This document shows, piece by piece, positions 23,002 through 36,080 of a DNA stretch of 64,000 bases. The stretch is from Cephalopachus bancanus (Eukaryota > Chordata > Mammalia > Primates > Tarsiidae), in contig JAPVLO010000073.1 of NCBI GenBank assembly GCA_027257055.1, positions 5,942,501-6,006,500 on the forward strand, in the 5' to 3' direction. Position numbers and translations under genes: made by a program. Within the stretch, counting starts at the first letter, position 1, and every line of letters starts with the position of its first letter. The notes under the pieces were generated by a model. That model had not been told where the DNA came from. It saw nothing but the letters and a program-made list of their open reading frames with translations, and ran no database searches.

Positions 23002-24179
23002 GAAAAGATCACTCTCTGAAACTGAGCAATTTATGAAGGTTTGCGATGCCTGTGGATTGTTACTTATAACTCGTGTGCTAGGCAATTAGGACGAAAAATG
23101 AGGCAAAGAGTTTGATAAAATGAAAAATAAGTGGCTCTATAGCAGTCATAAATTAAAATGACAACGTGTGTATCATAAACCTTTACACAAACTTTTTAGC
23201 ATACAGTCTATATATTTCAAGTAATGTACTTGCAAAAGAAAAGGTGTTTAGTCCCAACTGACCAGTTTCAACCTTGAGGAAAAAAATACAAAATTAACAT
23301 AAAATAAATTTGAAAGGAAATGAATGGATTCCATAAATGTCTCAAGGGCAAAAATATTGCTTTCTCCTCAATATAGGAAAGAAACTACTTCTGGCAATGA
23401 ATTCTACCAGGTAATGTTTTAGTGACAGTTTTATTTCTATTGCTTTCAAAAATGTATTTTAATTGTCCTACAGATTTTCTTAAGCATACAAAAAGAAATC
23501 AGAGCCTACCCTTATAATAGAATATTCCTCAAAGCAGGCAATACTATTATACAGGCGTATCCTATAAGTCAATTGTACTCCACATTGTCCTCTCACCAAA
23601 TGGAGGTGTTTTCACAAACAATGGGATTCAAAAGAAACAGAAATCAGGACTGATTTTGTAGGTTCTCAAAGCATGATCTACAGAGAAACTTCTCTTCCCT
23701 GGGCTGTTCAAGTTAACTGCTGCTGGTAGCAATGATAATACTGGGATAATATCTGCCTGTATTCACTTAATGTTATTAAGTACCTCCAACTGTTATCTAA
23801 TAAAATTAATAAAATGAGGTCTTTTTTTCTTGTTAATTCTAATCAGATTCCCTTTCATTCTCATCCCTTTCTCCCTCATTCTTTCCCTTCTTCCATCTCT
23901 CCAGTTTTTTGTCTTTTGTCCAATAATAATTTTTTAATGAGGTGCTTGTAGAAAAAATATGCTTGTAGGGTCTATAAGTACCTCAACCCCTAACTCTGTG
24001 TACATTCAAAGGTCAATGGACTGTCACACGGAGTTAACTTGTCCCTTCTCCAAGCCACCTATCCCTGGGGGTAAAAAACAAATGTTTTTTATTTCTTATC
24101 AATCGTGGTGTCTACATCAAAAGCATAGGCAGTGAGTGTTACCTTTGCACATCATCATCCCATCTCCAGTGAGTTGCCA
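23002..24179. other. Intergenic DNA, no recognised feature
   Basis: AT-rich; no gene or repeat identified. Confidence 0.5.
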
Positions 24180-24501
24180 AGACCTAACATTCTTGTTAAC
24201 GACCTCTTAAATCTATCCACTTTCCACCATCCTCACTGTCTCCACTTATCTAGTCCCCCACAACCTCTTCTCTCCTGATGTTCCCCTCATGGTCCCTCCA
24301 ATTTCTGTCCACACTGGCTTCCAAACACAAACCTGTCCAAACACAAATCTGCTGAAGACACTTAACATCTCCCCATGTTCTTAGGGTAAAGACTTACATG
24401 CTCACAATATACTATTTTTGTAACCATACCTGGGTTTATCTCTTAACCTCTTTCTTCTGACTGAAAATATTCTGCATTTTAGTTATCATGAACTACAGAT
24501 C

Positions 24502-24544
<43 letters not shown>

Positions 24545-24760
24545 ATTATACCCATTTTCTCCTCTTACTAGAATCCCCCTACCATATTCCTGCATTTAAT
24601 ATGGCCAATTCTTACTCAACTGAGATGATTTATCTCAGAAATTAATTCTTCCAGAATGCCTTCTACCCTACCTGCCTTGCTACATCATAGAAATTGATTA
24701 TTATCAATCTGATTCTCTCTTTTAGCTTCCCAACACATCAGTATCTGTTGAAAAAAATTT
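24180..24760 (+). repeat. L2 LINE fragment with internal (CT)n
   Basis: CACTTTCCACCATCCTCACTG, CACACTGGCTTCC and ATCTCCCCATGTTC match the L2 3' half in sense orientation. It is interrupted by a pure (CT)n/(TC)n tract at 24503-24541. Confidence 0.55.
24503..24541 (+). repeat. (CT)n microsatellite
   Basis: About 19 CT units without interruption. Confidence 0.95.
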
Positions 24761-26165
24761 AAAACTCCAAATTATTTTATTTCATGACTGATTTGAATGT
24801 ATCATTTGTGCGTAAAGACTCAAGACATTAACGAATTAAGACACTGAACTTTGCATTACATACTTAAACGCTTGGACACACAATACACCCAGGATGTTTT
24901 AATTCTATACTGTGAAGGGGTCCTAATATCAAAGCCAAATTTTATAAATAGAAAAATGGGTTGATATTTTCCAGAAAGCTGAGGCTTGAGTTTGCCAAGA
25001 GATCTGTTTGGCTTTATTAATGTAAAAATTAATTTTTATTGTCTCAGGGTCATCCTGATGACATGTAATTTTCTTAAAAGTGATTGACCACATCCTTCTC
25101 ACAATGGTTGGAAACTGCTTAGTTAGCAAAGGGTAGAGTTTCACACAAGTCTAATATGTTTAGTATTACCTAAATCTAAAGAAGCATGATAACTAGAAGA
25201 AATACAACTTTTTTAAACTACAACTTTTGCAAATGATGAATGCAAAACCAGTTATCCAACAAAAAACACTTTAGAACCTATTTAAGGTGACTCAAAACTG
25301 AAGAGTTTATAATGCTAAAGTTTGGATGGTTGGCATTAAGATAAACTATATCTGTTCAAGTTAGAGAAATCTCTTGAATAAGAAATCTGGGATTCAACTC
25401 TCAATCACAAGATCTAAGCTATGGTTTTGAGTGTGACATTTGGGAAATGGGGTAAAGTGTGAAGATTCTCGCTTGCCCTAATAGTCCAGAGGTTACAGGT
25501 ATGGTAATCACTGTTCTAATTAATCTTTCTGATAGCAGGAGCCACAATCCACAAGCACTCACTCTCCTGCTAACCTGCTATTCTATGTCCTATATGGTTG
25601 ACTACAGAAATCTGTGCTACCTTACCAAGTGTGGTTGATACTGACAGGATCTCTCCAAATTCCATCTGTATAATTAAAGCTTCTTTCCCCCAACTTTTGG
25701 CAATAGGATTTGTTAATGCTCACAGTTGTATTCCTCACAGAGAAACGTTCTCGGCCACAATAGCATTTAAGATTAAACCCCTTAATCTCACTTAAGATTA
25801 AATCCCTTTCCTGGGAGCCATAGTCAATTATTAGGTCATGCAGAGGAACAAAGGCTCCCTTTCTTCAATTTGGAACAAATTCTGAAGGGACATCTCAGTT
25901 CCAGAGCTCCCTACAGGTTCCACTGAGTCAGCTTCCCCCAATATCTCTTTTCTCATTTCCTTACAGGTGGTTTTTAGAAGTCTTATTAAAAAACTTTTAC
26001 ATGCAACTCTTCATCTCAGAGTTCTATTTTCAGGCACCCTAATCTAAAAGCCACATTAAAAAATGTGTAAGGCAAATACAGTAGCATACTGGAATTTTGC
26101 TGATTTCATCAGTAACTGGTCTTAGTACCAGTCTTAGTCTTCCATTAGAAATGTAAACCTATTCA
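24761..26165. other. Intergenic DNA, no recognised feature
   Basis: No supported gene; short frames only. Confidence 0.5.
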
Positions 26166-26492
26166 TTGAAGCAGAGACAAGATCTAGAACATAATCAACC
26201 ACTAATTGGTCCAGTTCCTGCATCAAAATTTAGGAACCAACACACTGTTATTAAAGTTTATCTAATTTTAACATTACCCAATTATAAGAGGTACAATATT
26301 CCAGATAAAATTACAATTGAAAGACTGCAAAAAGAAAAGGAGAATAAAAATGGTTTGCCCATAGTAGATCACCAGGTTCTCAGAGATATGGAAAATGTAT
26401 TTTGTAGGACTTCTAAAGTCTCAATTAGGCCATTTTTTGGTTATAATAAAAGAATGATTAAAACAACATCTATTTCTCATGTTCTCAATTAG
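26166..26492 (+). other. Unexplained 108-codon open frame, probably non-coding
   Basis: The predicted protein is hydrophilic and rich in K, N and I, with a run of charged residues near its middle (LQKEKENKNG). No signal peptide, membrane segment or known motif is visible. It lacks CpG and has no obvious promoter. Stop codons are frequent in such AT-rich DNA, so the length is mildly unusual. It could be part of an exon, a decayed transposon frame or chance. Confidence 0.2.
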
Positions 26493-26617
26493 TTTTTGTT
26501 AAAGTCTCCTTTAGAAATTAATGAAAGGTTGCCATGGAATCAACTGATTATTTATCCCATCCACTTCTCAATTCACAGGGTATGAATGAAAGGATTCTAG
26601 GTTTGTTTTTGTTTTTG

Positions 26618-26627
26618 GGGGGGGGGA
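26618..26627 (+). repeat. Poly-G run
   Basis: An uninterrupted G run of about nine to ten bases following (GTTTTT)n. Confidence 0.9.
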
Positions 26628-26989
26628 CATTGCTGTTGTTGTTTTAGTAGCACCACTTTGTAGAAATTAAATCAGTTGGTTCACCTAATTCTAGTCTCAT
26701 TTGTCTAACATGATAGAAACCAAAGTTTCTTTCCTAGACCATATGGACACAAAGAAAACTAAATAGATCAGGACATAGAAATGAAAAAAAAAGGTGATGT
26801 GTCTCTATTTTAAGAAAATATAATTTTTATATAGGTAGAAACTGCCACACAGAAAGAAAAAAAAAAGAAGCAGCGTTGCCCATAAAAATGAATCGTCTGT
26901 ATTTTTAAAGTACAAAGTTCTGTTAAGTACAGATAAATCGCTAAGTTGACTATGGTTTCCTAAAATTTAATGGCAAGGTCCTAATCTTG

Positions 26990-27720
26990 TTGAGAAAAGG
27001 GTCAGATGCAAATGGAGGCAGAAACCCATTGTGGGAGCCTGGGACTCTAGTGCTAAATCTTAAGAGCTTGCTGTGTTGAATCTGCTTGGGACACATTCCC
27101 AGCAGATGGAGAACTTACCAGACCTTGTGTCTTTATCTTCCTAAGTGCACTAGCAGCTCCAGGGCCGGACACTCCCCACCTGGAATGTATCACTCAGATA
27201 GCATTGACTTCTCACCTCCTTCCAAAGTTCTTGGGGTGGCAGGGCAGAGGGGCATGGAGAGATCCCTGTCCCCATCACAGCCCATGGGGCTCCAATATGG
27301 CAGCTCTAGGCCAGAGACACTTTCTGGAAGGGTTCTGATGGAAAAGTGCCAGAACCTCTTACAGCATGTCTGTCCACCAAGTGGGTCCAATTATGGGTTT
27401 GAGGCAGGCCTCAGGCATGGTGAGGCATCTAATATCTTAGAAAAGTGGAGCACCTTTGAAAAGTGGGTTGGAGAGTTACCATTATTAAAGGCTTGATTCA
27501 CCGTGGCCTGATCTAGGGGGGATTTCATGGGCACATGATCTGTGCAGTCACACAGGGCCCTGTACGTAGAAGACTATCAGGCCTGGTTTAGTGCTCTGCC
27601 ATCCCTGTCTAGAAAATCCTAGTTTTTAAACAAGAAGCTCCACATTTATATTTGTATTGGGCCTAGCAAATTATGTACCCAGACCTAGCCCGGTCTTTAT
27701 TAAGGCTATATCTGGACAAA
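26990..27720. other. GC-elevated block, possible old interspersed repeat
   Basis: Base composition rises sharply against AT-rich flanks. The part at about 27540-27690 (GTGCAGTCACACAGGGCCCTG ... TTGTATTGGGCCTAGCAAATTATGTA) resembles a phrase common in mammalian interspersed repeats. A 136-codon + frame at 27086-27496 has no recognisable domain. Confidence 0.35.
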
Positions 27721-29344
27721 ATAATTGGAAACTTAATAAAAAGACAGAATGGTTATGTGTGTGTGTGTGTGTTATTTTGAGGGTTTTTGTTGTTTTTTTA
27801 ATCAGTGTTGGTTTAAAAATATAAAATGCTGCATCAAGAGATTAAAGGATAGGAAATGTTAACACTGATATTTAATATCTAACACCCACTTGAAGATCAA
27901 TCAGGAAAGAAAAAGAAAACTGTCTTTCAATATATAATATAAATCAAGAAAAAATATTATAAATTTTACAAATAGAGTCTGTAAAACACACAGCTTTATG
28001 GGAATGCCTGTCCCCAACAGACAATTAGCCAAATACTCTAACTTCTATCTGGGCAATAATTACACTTTTGCTTTCTAACATAAGCAATCACACCACATAG
28101 CACTCCTCATTAGATAAGACAATCCATGGATGCACCATACTAATGGGGTAAAGTGGCAAAGGTTACAAACTTAGGGAAATCTCAAGTCTAATTCTGATGA
28201 TGCAATTGTGTAACTAAGGACCTGACAAGATCCCAGCAGGTGTGGTCTCTAGTGGGAGCACCAAGATTGTAGCTAGAATATTCTATTTTAATCTTAACTG
28301 AAAGTAAAAGAATGTTTGACACTGGAAATAAAAGCAAACGATTGAGAAAAGTCAAAATAACACTCCTCCCACTGATCTTGCAAGGAGAGGGACTCCAAAA
28401 CAGTCTGCTCTCTTCTGAACATTGTTGTCTTTACAGTCTTTTCTGTCTTCTGATCATTGAGTGCTTCATTTACAAACAAAAAACATTTTATATAATTCAA
28501 CATTTAACCTTTGGTTTTGTCTTTTTTTCAAGTTTTGCTTCCCTGAATAATGAGCACCTAGATAATGTGATAAGCAGTGTCAACATTCTTCCAGATCTTA
28601 CACTACATATATTTTGGTACCCACATGCCCCAAAGTTAAATATACTTTGATGTTCAGTGTTTAAGGGATTTGATCACTCAGAAATTAAAGTAAAATAGCT
28701 CATATCCCAGAAAAACACAACTTGAAATTTAGAATATGAAGAAATATGAAAATCTACTTTAGCCTAAAATTGAACTATCCAAAAATGTATGCAACAATGA
28801 CTTGATATACACAAGTCTGTTAAGAGCATTCTGAGTCATGACAGAAAGAATTTTGTAGATATTCCATTAGAAATCAATTTTCAGGACACATAACATCCAA
28901 AAGCTTGATCAAGTTTACATCTTGATCCTCAGATTATAAACCTTTGCTTATATAAATAAAATATACAGAATCCATTTTTTCATCTGTTCCCTTTAGCTTA
29001 CATGATAGTTTATGAAGTAATACCAATTACATGGGGTGATGGTAAAATATGAACAACAGTATAACAATCTATCATACATATTTATCTAGATATACAAATA
29101 TTAACAAAATATTAACCCAAGTTTTCTCTTCTAAAATAGGGAAAAAAAAGTTCAGTTTTTATCCCAATTTCAAATAAAGAAAAATAGCAATTCTTAAACA
29201 CTAAGAATAAAGCTTTTGGAAAAATAAATAACAGTGTCTCCGAGACTCTTGAAACAAGTCCTTGTAATGATCACCACACAACTAGCAAAGGATTGGAGTA
29301 GGGTGATGGGAGGAGGAGATAAGAGAACAGAGAATGTTAGGTTC
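27721..29344. other. Intergenic DNA, one short (GT)n
   Basis: AT-rich, with a (GT)n of about eight units near 27756-27772. No gene supported. Confidence 0.5.
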
Positions 29345-29690
29345 AGAAAGAAACTTCAAGGACATCTAATGCGACCATCCTTTTGATGTCTGAATCCTTT
29401 CCACAGCATCCCAGCCAAGTGTTCATTAAGTCACTCTTCTGATTGATCAAGAGTTCACTGCTCACCAAGACAGCCAATTCCCTCTTAGAACATTAGAAAG
29501 CTTTTTTAAAAAATATATATATATTGAGCTAAAGCATAGCTATCATTTTCATCTACCAACCATGCAGAAAAAGCCCAGTTTCTCTCCTGTCTGAAGTCTC
29601 CTATGAGATGAACCACTGAAAATGGCAGACGGTCTCATTGAGTCTTCTCATTTTTATCAACTAAGTTCTTCAATTAATAAGTCTAGTCTC
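29345..29690. repeat. Ancient interspersed repeat, family unassigned
   Basis: ACTTCAAGGACATCTAATGCGACCATCC ... CAGCCAATTCCCTCTTAGAACATTAGAAAGC ... TATTGAGCTAAAGC follows a layout shared by many deeply diverged mammalian repeats. It contains (TA)n at about 29512-29524. Confidence 0.35.
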
Positions 29691-32579
29691 ATCACAATAT
29701 GTTTAACATCGAGTTTATTAGTGTTTCTATAGTGGGGAATCCATAAAAGAATACAATACTACTGGGCATGGTACACACTGGAAAAAACAAAGCAAACCTT
29801 TCCCTTCCTGTTCCAAATACCACACATTTATTCCTGCAGTGTAAGATCACACACATGGTTTGGTGGCTACATGACACATGTAGACTGAAACTGAGCTTTA
29901 TGTTGACTAGAACCTTAAAGCCTTAGTTTCTAATTTACTCCATAAGTATTTATGGAATGCTGCCATCACGTGGGTATTATAATACTAAGAAGAGTATGAG
30001 AAATTAGTGTGATATAAAAGAAAGAGGTAGGATCAAGAGCCCAAGTCACACTTTATCTAGCTATACCTTTTTAGCAAGAACACTTGTTAGAGCTACTCAA
30101 TTTTCATAATAGGATAACTATCTTACTACTTGCTGGTCTCATTTCCAAAGCATATGGATGGGCCCTCAGCCAACAAATTTAGACTACTAGCACTCCAGGT
30201 TATCCTGCTTCCTTCCAAATAACCTGCTGAGAGAAATGTTCAAGGAAGATAGGTCCAAGGCCTTATAAATGCAATCTTTGATTAATATTGTTACCAGAAA
30301 GGTACATACTGGGAACCCACATGCAACTCAGATGGTTGTTATAGGAAATAATCATATGAAATTTACATTTGCCTTGTTATTTTTTGTAGCAGAGGATATT
30401 TCCATTTTGTTACTCAATGTCCTTTCCAGTGCTGGAAAAGGCTTTATTCTTCCTGAGGAATCAGATATTCTAATGATGGAAATCATTAGAATGGTTTTAT
30501 ATATTTTAAAAATTACGTCTTAAAGACAGAAATGAAAGGCTGTAAGAATGACTTTTGACACATGTAAAAATAGCAAGAAATATTTATATCTTTTACTTCA
30601 TCAATAACTGAAAATGAATCTATGGAAGCGAGATGAATAATTCTAAATCAATCATGTTAAATATCTAATTAACTTAATGTTAATTAAATTATTTTATTTG
30701 GTTGCCTCTATATCTCCTCTTAGCCCCCATATGACAAAGGTTCTAATGTCAGATTAATCTAAGAACTACCAAGAGAGTTTGTTTTAAGGTTTTCATTTTA
30801 AAATAAACTCCCCCATGTAATTGAGATGCCAGTGAATCACAGAACATACTTTGAGAATACCCTTCCAGAACCAATTTTTGGATAACTTGAATAAACTCGA
30901 TCACTCTTTTCTGGGTCTTCTACTGTCTCTATAAGTACCTTTAAACCCTGGTGACCAAATGTAGGTAGAGTATTCCACTAAGGGTCTTACTGAAGTCCAG
31001 CAGATGAAAGAATTGTGTCCCTGCTCTTATACAGCATACCACGTGCACTTTAATACATTCACTAGTGATGATACACATGCTAGCAAAAGCAGTGCTTCAT
31101 TCTGACTGTCAGATTGAGGTCAACTACTTATTTTGACTCTCCTGAGAAATGAGAGCTTAAATTGCATTAAAATAGGTCCAAATCACAATCAAATGAAACT
31201 GTGAATAATGTCATATAGGACTTTTTCCTCAATTGAACCAGTTGCAATCATTTTTTAACAGCCTCTATTTTACTATTAAGGTAAACAATTTTACTTTAAA
31301 TGGAAAATCTAGCAACCTCCATGAGTAAAATTCTTCTTCCACAAAGTAAGATCTTTTTGCCAGTTTTTAAATTATCTATAAAAACTTTTAATTCAAACAA
31401 CATCACTTTAAAAATATCTATAGTGTGTTGTCATAATAGGCTCAGGGAATTGATTTATAAACAATCAAAATATTATAGGCAAGAGTAAAGAAACTGTACT
31501 GTTGGCTTCCAGTTCACCATTTCATAGATAAATAAATCATTCCATGACACAGAAACTGATGTTTATACCATAAAGTCCTCTACCTAAACCATCTATGTGA
31601 TTTAGCAAAAGAAATAAATTTATAAACTAGAAGTGGCTGATCACTTACAATATGTCAACTGGAAATTCACAATAAATGTCTACATAAAAGGTTCAGGTAC
31701 TCAGTCAAGTTTCCAAGATCAATTTAAAATCACCACTTTCCAGATATTGCTTACCAGTAAACTCTAGACCTATGACATTGCAACACATCTAAATTGACTC
31801 TAGATAAAAGGCATTATTAAATGAGCAAAGTGAGATATCCAAAGTATAAACTCAGGGTCTAAAAAAATTGAGTAATTTTACCCAGAAAATGGCCAGGCAA
31901 AAATGTCACAAATCTTTAGATTTCAGAGAAATCAAGCTAAGAACAGTTGGGGCATGATTCACTCATGCTATTTGCATTTTCTATCTGGTATGTCTTTAAT
32001 TTTATAAATTTCATGCTATCTGTCTCCATGGTTACCAACTCTTAATCATAATGAGCACCTGGTCTATACAGAGGAATTAATATTTCCTTATGAACTGCAC
32101 ATACTAAATTATTAATAACCTCCCTACATCTTTACAGGGACTAGCTTACGCTCTTGACCTCTAGCAAAGATTTCCAAAAGTTCTCTGACTTTCTTTTTGA
32201 ATTTTGAATATTATGTGGATTTCAGCAATTTCATGAACGTTGAGATTTGCCAACACATCACAATCTATGTTGACATGTAACATGTGTGCTCATCAGAAGT
32301 GTGCTTCTGAGCCTGGATCAGATATACTATATTTTTAAACACTTTTTTGTATATATTTATTAAATCTAAGTCAAAATCAATTGATATATTAGGTGAATAC
32401 TGGCATTTACTCATTCACCAAACTAGGGCCTGAGGGGAAGTATACAAATGCCAATGTCCCTTCAATGAGTAACCATAATTAGGCTTCCAAAGCGACACTA
32501 CAGCTTCTTATTTCAAAGAAAATTGAAAAGGTATTTGATCCACTTTCCATATAATAGTATGTGGATAATAATTAACAGT
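29691..32579. other. Intergenic DNA, no recognised feature
   Basis: Nearly 3 kb of AT-rich, repeat-poor DNA. Conserved enhancers could hide here but cannot be told from one sequence. Confidence 0.5.
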
Positions 32580-32780
32580 ACAGAGACTGTCAGATCTCTA
32601 GGATATATCCTGACTCTATCCCTCTGTCCCTCATTACTTATACAACTTTACATAAATTACTATGCCTCAATTTTCTCATCCGTAACAGAAGATACTGATA
32701 GTACCTACCCCATAGGATTACTTTAAGGAATAAAGGGGTTTATATTTGTTAATGTATTGAACTATCCCATAAAATATATA
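32580..32780 (+). repeat. MIR SINE
   Basis: TACAACTTTACATAAATTACTATGCCTCAATTTTCTCATCCGTAACAGAAGATACTGATAGTACCTACCCCATAGG matches the MIR core and 3' part. Confidence 0.75.
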
Positions 32781-33004
32781 ATATATAACACATTACATAA
32801 CAAATACAATTGTCATTGTATGGAATATTAGTCACTATTTTAAGTGCTTGTTAAATATCCATGTCAATCAGTCTTGCCTCCCATGTAGCATGAAATGATG
32901 TTTTCTAAGAAAAATTTCTTATAATAAACATTTGTTCATCCTCCCTTCTTGTGTAGCACTTAATAATTATTATTTAATCAGCTACTTCCATGTCTCTGAA
33001 AGTT

Positions 33005-33215
33005 CTAGTCTGTTACTAATAACAATGGTATTTATACTCACCATACTAAAGCACTCACCTCATTTAATCTTCCTTGGCAATCATATGAAGACTGATGACT
33101 TCCTCATTACAGATGAGAAAACTCATGTTTCAAGAAGTTAATTTGCACAAGTTCACAGAGTTAATACGTTGCAGAGGTGAATTTGGGGTCAACCACTGAT
33201 GCTCTCCAAAGCCTG
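33005..33215 (-). repeat. MIR SINE
   Basis: CTCATTTAATCTTCCTTGGCAATC ... TCATTACAGATGAGAAAACTCATGTTTCAAGAAG is antisense MIR. Confidence 0.75.
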
Positions 33216-35108
33216 TCTTAACCAGTCCATTACCATGGATAGAGTGCTACATAAAAAGACAATATCACAACTTTTTAAAACCATCAATTTGTACCACCTA
33301 GGAATTCTTAACCTACTCCCGGAAACCCAGCAACATAAATAAAATTTGAATTTGTCGTGCCTGTAGGTGGGGTTTTCTACCTCCCTGGATACCAAAGGTC
33401 TATGTGTGAGATAGATTCCCACAAGTAACTGAGGTTCACCTATGGAAGTCAAGACTGTATACCTATGGGTTACAGATGGTGCCAGGAACTATGCCAAAAA
33501 TGACCTTTTGTGACTCTCCCACACACCATTGTGAAATGCTGGCATGAGAGGAATTTAGCCTGGATAGGTGCTTTTTTTCTGCAGCAACTGAACAACCCTA
33601 TAAAGTGCAGCTTATCTCATCCTTTTGGAGTAATGATTAGTTAGCTCTAACATAATATTCTTAGTGATGTCCTATTAATGATGGGAAATACTGACTACCT
33701 CTGGGCTGGTCTTTTTTAATTGTGAAGCGCTCATGTTTCCAATCACTTACCATGGCTCAATTGCTAATGAAGAAGTCTGGGTTTTATGAATTCCCAGACA
33801 TACAACAATCACTGCAAAATCCTGATGTTGGCCAATCCTTGCCTTTCTGAAGGCTCTCGGAGGTGCCTTCCTTCAAGGCCTACCAATGATTCATTTCCCA
33901 TAGTCAAAAAACAAGCAAAAACCACTACTTTTTTCTCTAAAACCATTTCTCGGTAACAACTGACTTGAGAAATTTTGTCCTCCACTGCTTAGATGAGTTG
34001 CTAAAGTATCATTGGCTGCCAGTGATCTCTATTTTAGTGAAGGATGGTGTAGGTTCAGATTTTCTTGAATTGAAAGAATAAATTCTGGATTTGATAACTC
34101 TAAATATTTAATGTCATAAGAGCAACTACATGGAAGCCTGCAGAAACATTCACTCAGCTTGGAAAGAAAATAGTGTGGCAGTGTTTCAGAAGATTGGTGA
34201 TGAGAGTTACTACCAAGATAGTCACAGCAAGAACTTGTAGCTAGCAGATGTTTGTCACAAAAGAAGATGCTCACCTGTCTATCACTGCTAAGAAAATGAC
34301 TGTCTTTTTTAGAAGAGGGACCACACATGTACAAAATGGCAGTTTTTGTCCTAGTCAGTGATCTAGACAGAATCTCTAATCCAGGTTACAGATAGAAAAT
34401 AATAGTTCTTTGATAGGTAATTCAGAAATGTTAAAAATCAAACAGTAGATTCAGTTCAAAGGAGTGAAAGAGATTATCATATTTATTGTATTCCAGAAAT
34501 TAATGCCTGCAACTACATCAGTTAATACTGGTAACCTCTGGGTCGGCACTTTCAAATACAATATCCATCAAAAACTAATGAAAACCATTTATATGATCCT
34601 TGACTTATAAGTCGAAGAAAAACTTTCAAAAGAAACAAACAGTATTTTCATAAGCTATCTGGAAAAACAGATAAAGTTTCTTCATCCATGAAATACAAGC
34701 AAATGAGTTCTAAGTACGGGCTATAAGAATAATAATATTCATCCTCTTCACACAGTGGACCTGACTGAAACCAAGGAACCAGGAAAAAAATCTTGTTCAA
34801 CACTGTGCGGGGGGGGTGGTGCCACATCTCAAGGGCAATATATTTCCTTCTGTCCTGCAGGCTCTGCAATTAATTATCCCATAGCAGTCTACCAAGAGTC
34901 ATAGATTCCTCTGAATCCATAAGTCTCAATTATAATTCCCTTTCAACAAAGCTTCTTACATTGCTCTTCCCTTTACTGCAATTTATGGATAGAGTAGTAC
35001 AGAATTATAGATTAGCAGCTGTAATTAAAAATTGAATTCAAAAAAGAATTAAGAATGTCTGTTTCTATCTTTGTTGGGTTCTGTTTGGGTGGCATTAGAG
35101 ATCACCCT
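33216..35108. other. Intergenic DNA, no recognised feature
   Basis: No gene supported. A G run sits at about 34809-34815. Confidence 0.5.
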
Positions 35109-35121
35109 AGATGGATTATTT

Positions 35122-35250
35122 ATTTCAATTTTTTTGTAGAAACAGTCTCACTATGCCCAGGCTAGTCTAGAACCCCTGGACTCAAGCAATTCTCCTGCCT
35201 AGGTCTCCGTAAGTGCTGGCATTACAGGCATGAGCCACTGCGCCCGGCCC
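35122..35250 (-). mobile_element. Monomeric Alu (FLAM-type left arm)
   Basis: Only the left arm is present in antisense (TTTTTTTGTAGAAACAGTCTC ... GCCACTGCGCCCGGCCC). The probable target-site duplication is AGATGGATTATTT (35109-35121) and AGATGAATGATTT (35252-35264). The end adjoins the duplication directly, so this is a free monomer and not a broken dimer. Confidence 0.8.
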
Positions 35251-35264
35251 CAGATGAATGATTT

Positions 35265-35624
35265 CTTGACACTATTCATATCTAGAGTCATACAACTACG
35301 TTTTCAAAACCTTTGGAATCTAAAATGGTAAATAATGATGTGATACTAGATAAGCGGAGAATATGTTTTAAATATAAAGGTTCCATACCACCAGCATGTA
35401 TAAAAGGATGGCTTTCTACCATCTAAAGCAGCTGCCATAGCCTTAGAGCAACAGAGAAGTGTTTTCCAGCCAGCTCTCAACCAGAAGCCTAGGAGGCCTA
35501 AAATGCCTCTACACCCAAGGCTTCTGCAGACTTTTCTATTTACCAAGTATGGTAGCAGAAGATCACATTCAAAGTGGGGGGAAAGCCTCATCTAGAGATA
35601 CCATATTTCATGCATTTGAGTAAT
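35265..35624. other. Intergenic DNA, no recognised feature
   Basis: Nothing identified. Confidence 0.5.
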
Positions 35625-35860
35625 AGTGACAATCGTTAATATTTAATGAGGGCTTACTACAAAGCCAGCCACTAATTCCAGAAATTATTTAATCCTCATA
35701 ATAAATACATGAAGGAGGTGCTGTTATACTCCATTTTATAAGAATAAATGGAGTCTTAGAAAAGTTTAACAAGTTGCCTACTGTCATGTAGCTAGTAAAC
35801 TGCAAAGCTAAGCTTTTAACTAACAGTTGACCCCAGAGACCCTAAGTCTTAACCATTAGC
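35625..35860 (-). repeat. MIR SINE
   Basis: ATTTAATGAGGGCTTACTAC ... TTATTTAATCCTCATAATAA ... CCATTTTATAAGAATAAATGGAG ... CATGTAGCTAGTAAACTGCAAAGC is an almost complete antisense MIR. Confidence 0.85.
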
Positions 35861-35884
35861 CAGGGAAGATAAATATACCTAAAA

Positions 35885-36080
35885 AGGGGAAATGGTAAAT
35901 ATTGAGCTCTGGTAACTTTTTCAGGCATTTTAGAAATAGTTCATTTAATTCTAATTTTATAATATATTTTGTAAAAGGAAACCAAGACTCCGAGAGATTA
36001 AGTATCTACCCAAATCTGCAAAGCCAGCAAGGGCAAAACTATTATTATTTATACTACATCACGCCACCTCCCTGAAGCTT
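35885..36080 (-). repeat. MIR SINE
   Basis: A second antisense MIR 25 bp further on: GTTCATTTAATTCTAATTTT ... GGAAACCAAGACTCCGAGAG ... GCAAAGCCAGCAAGGGC. Confidence 0.65.
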
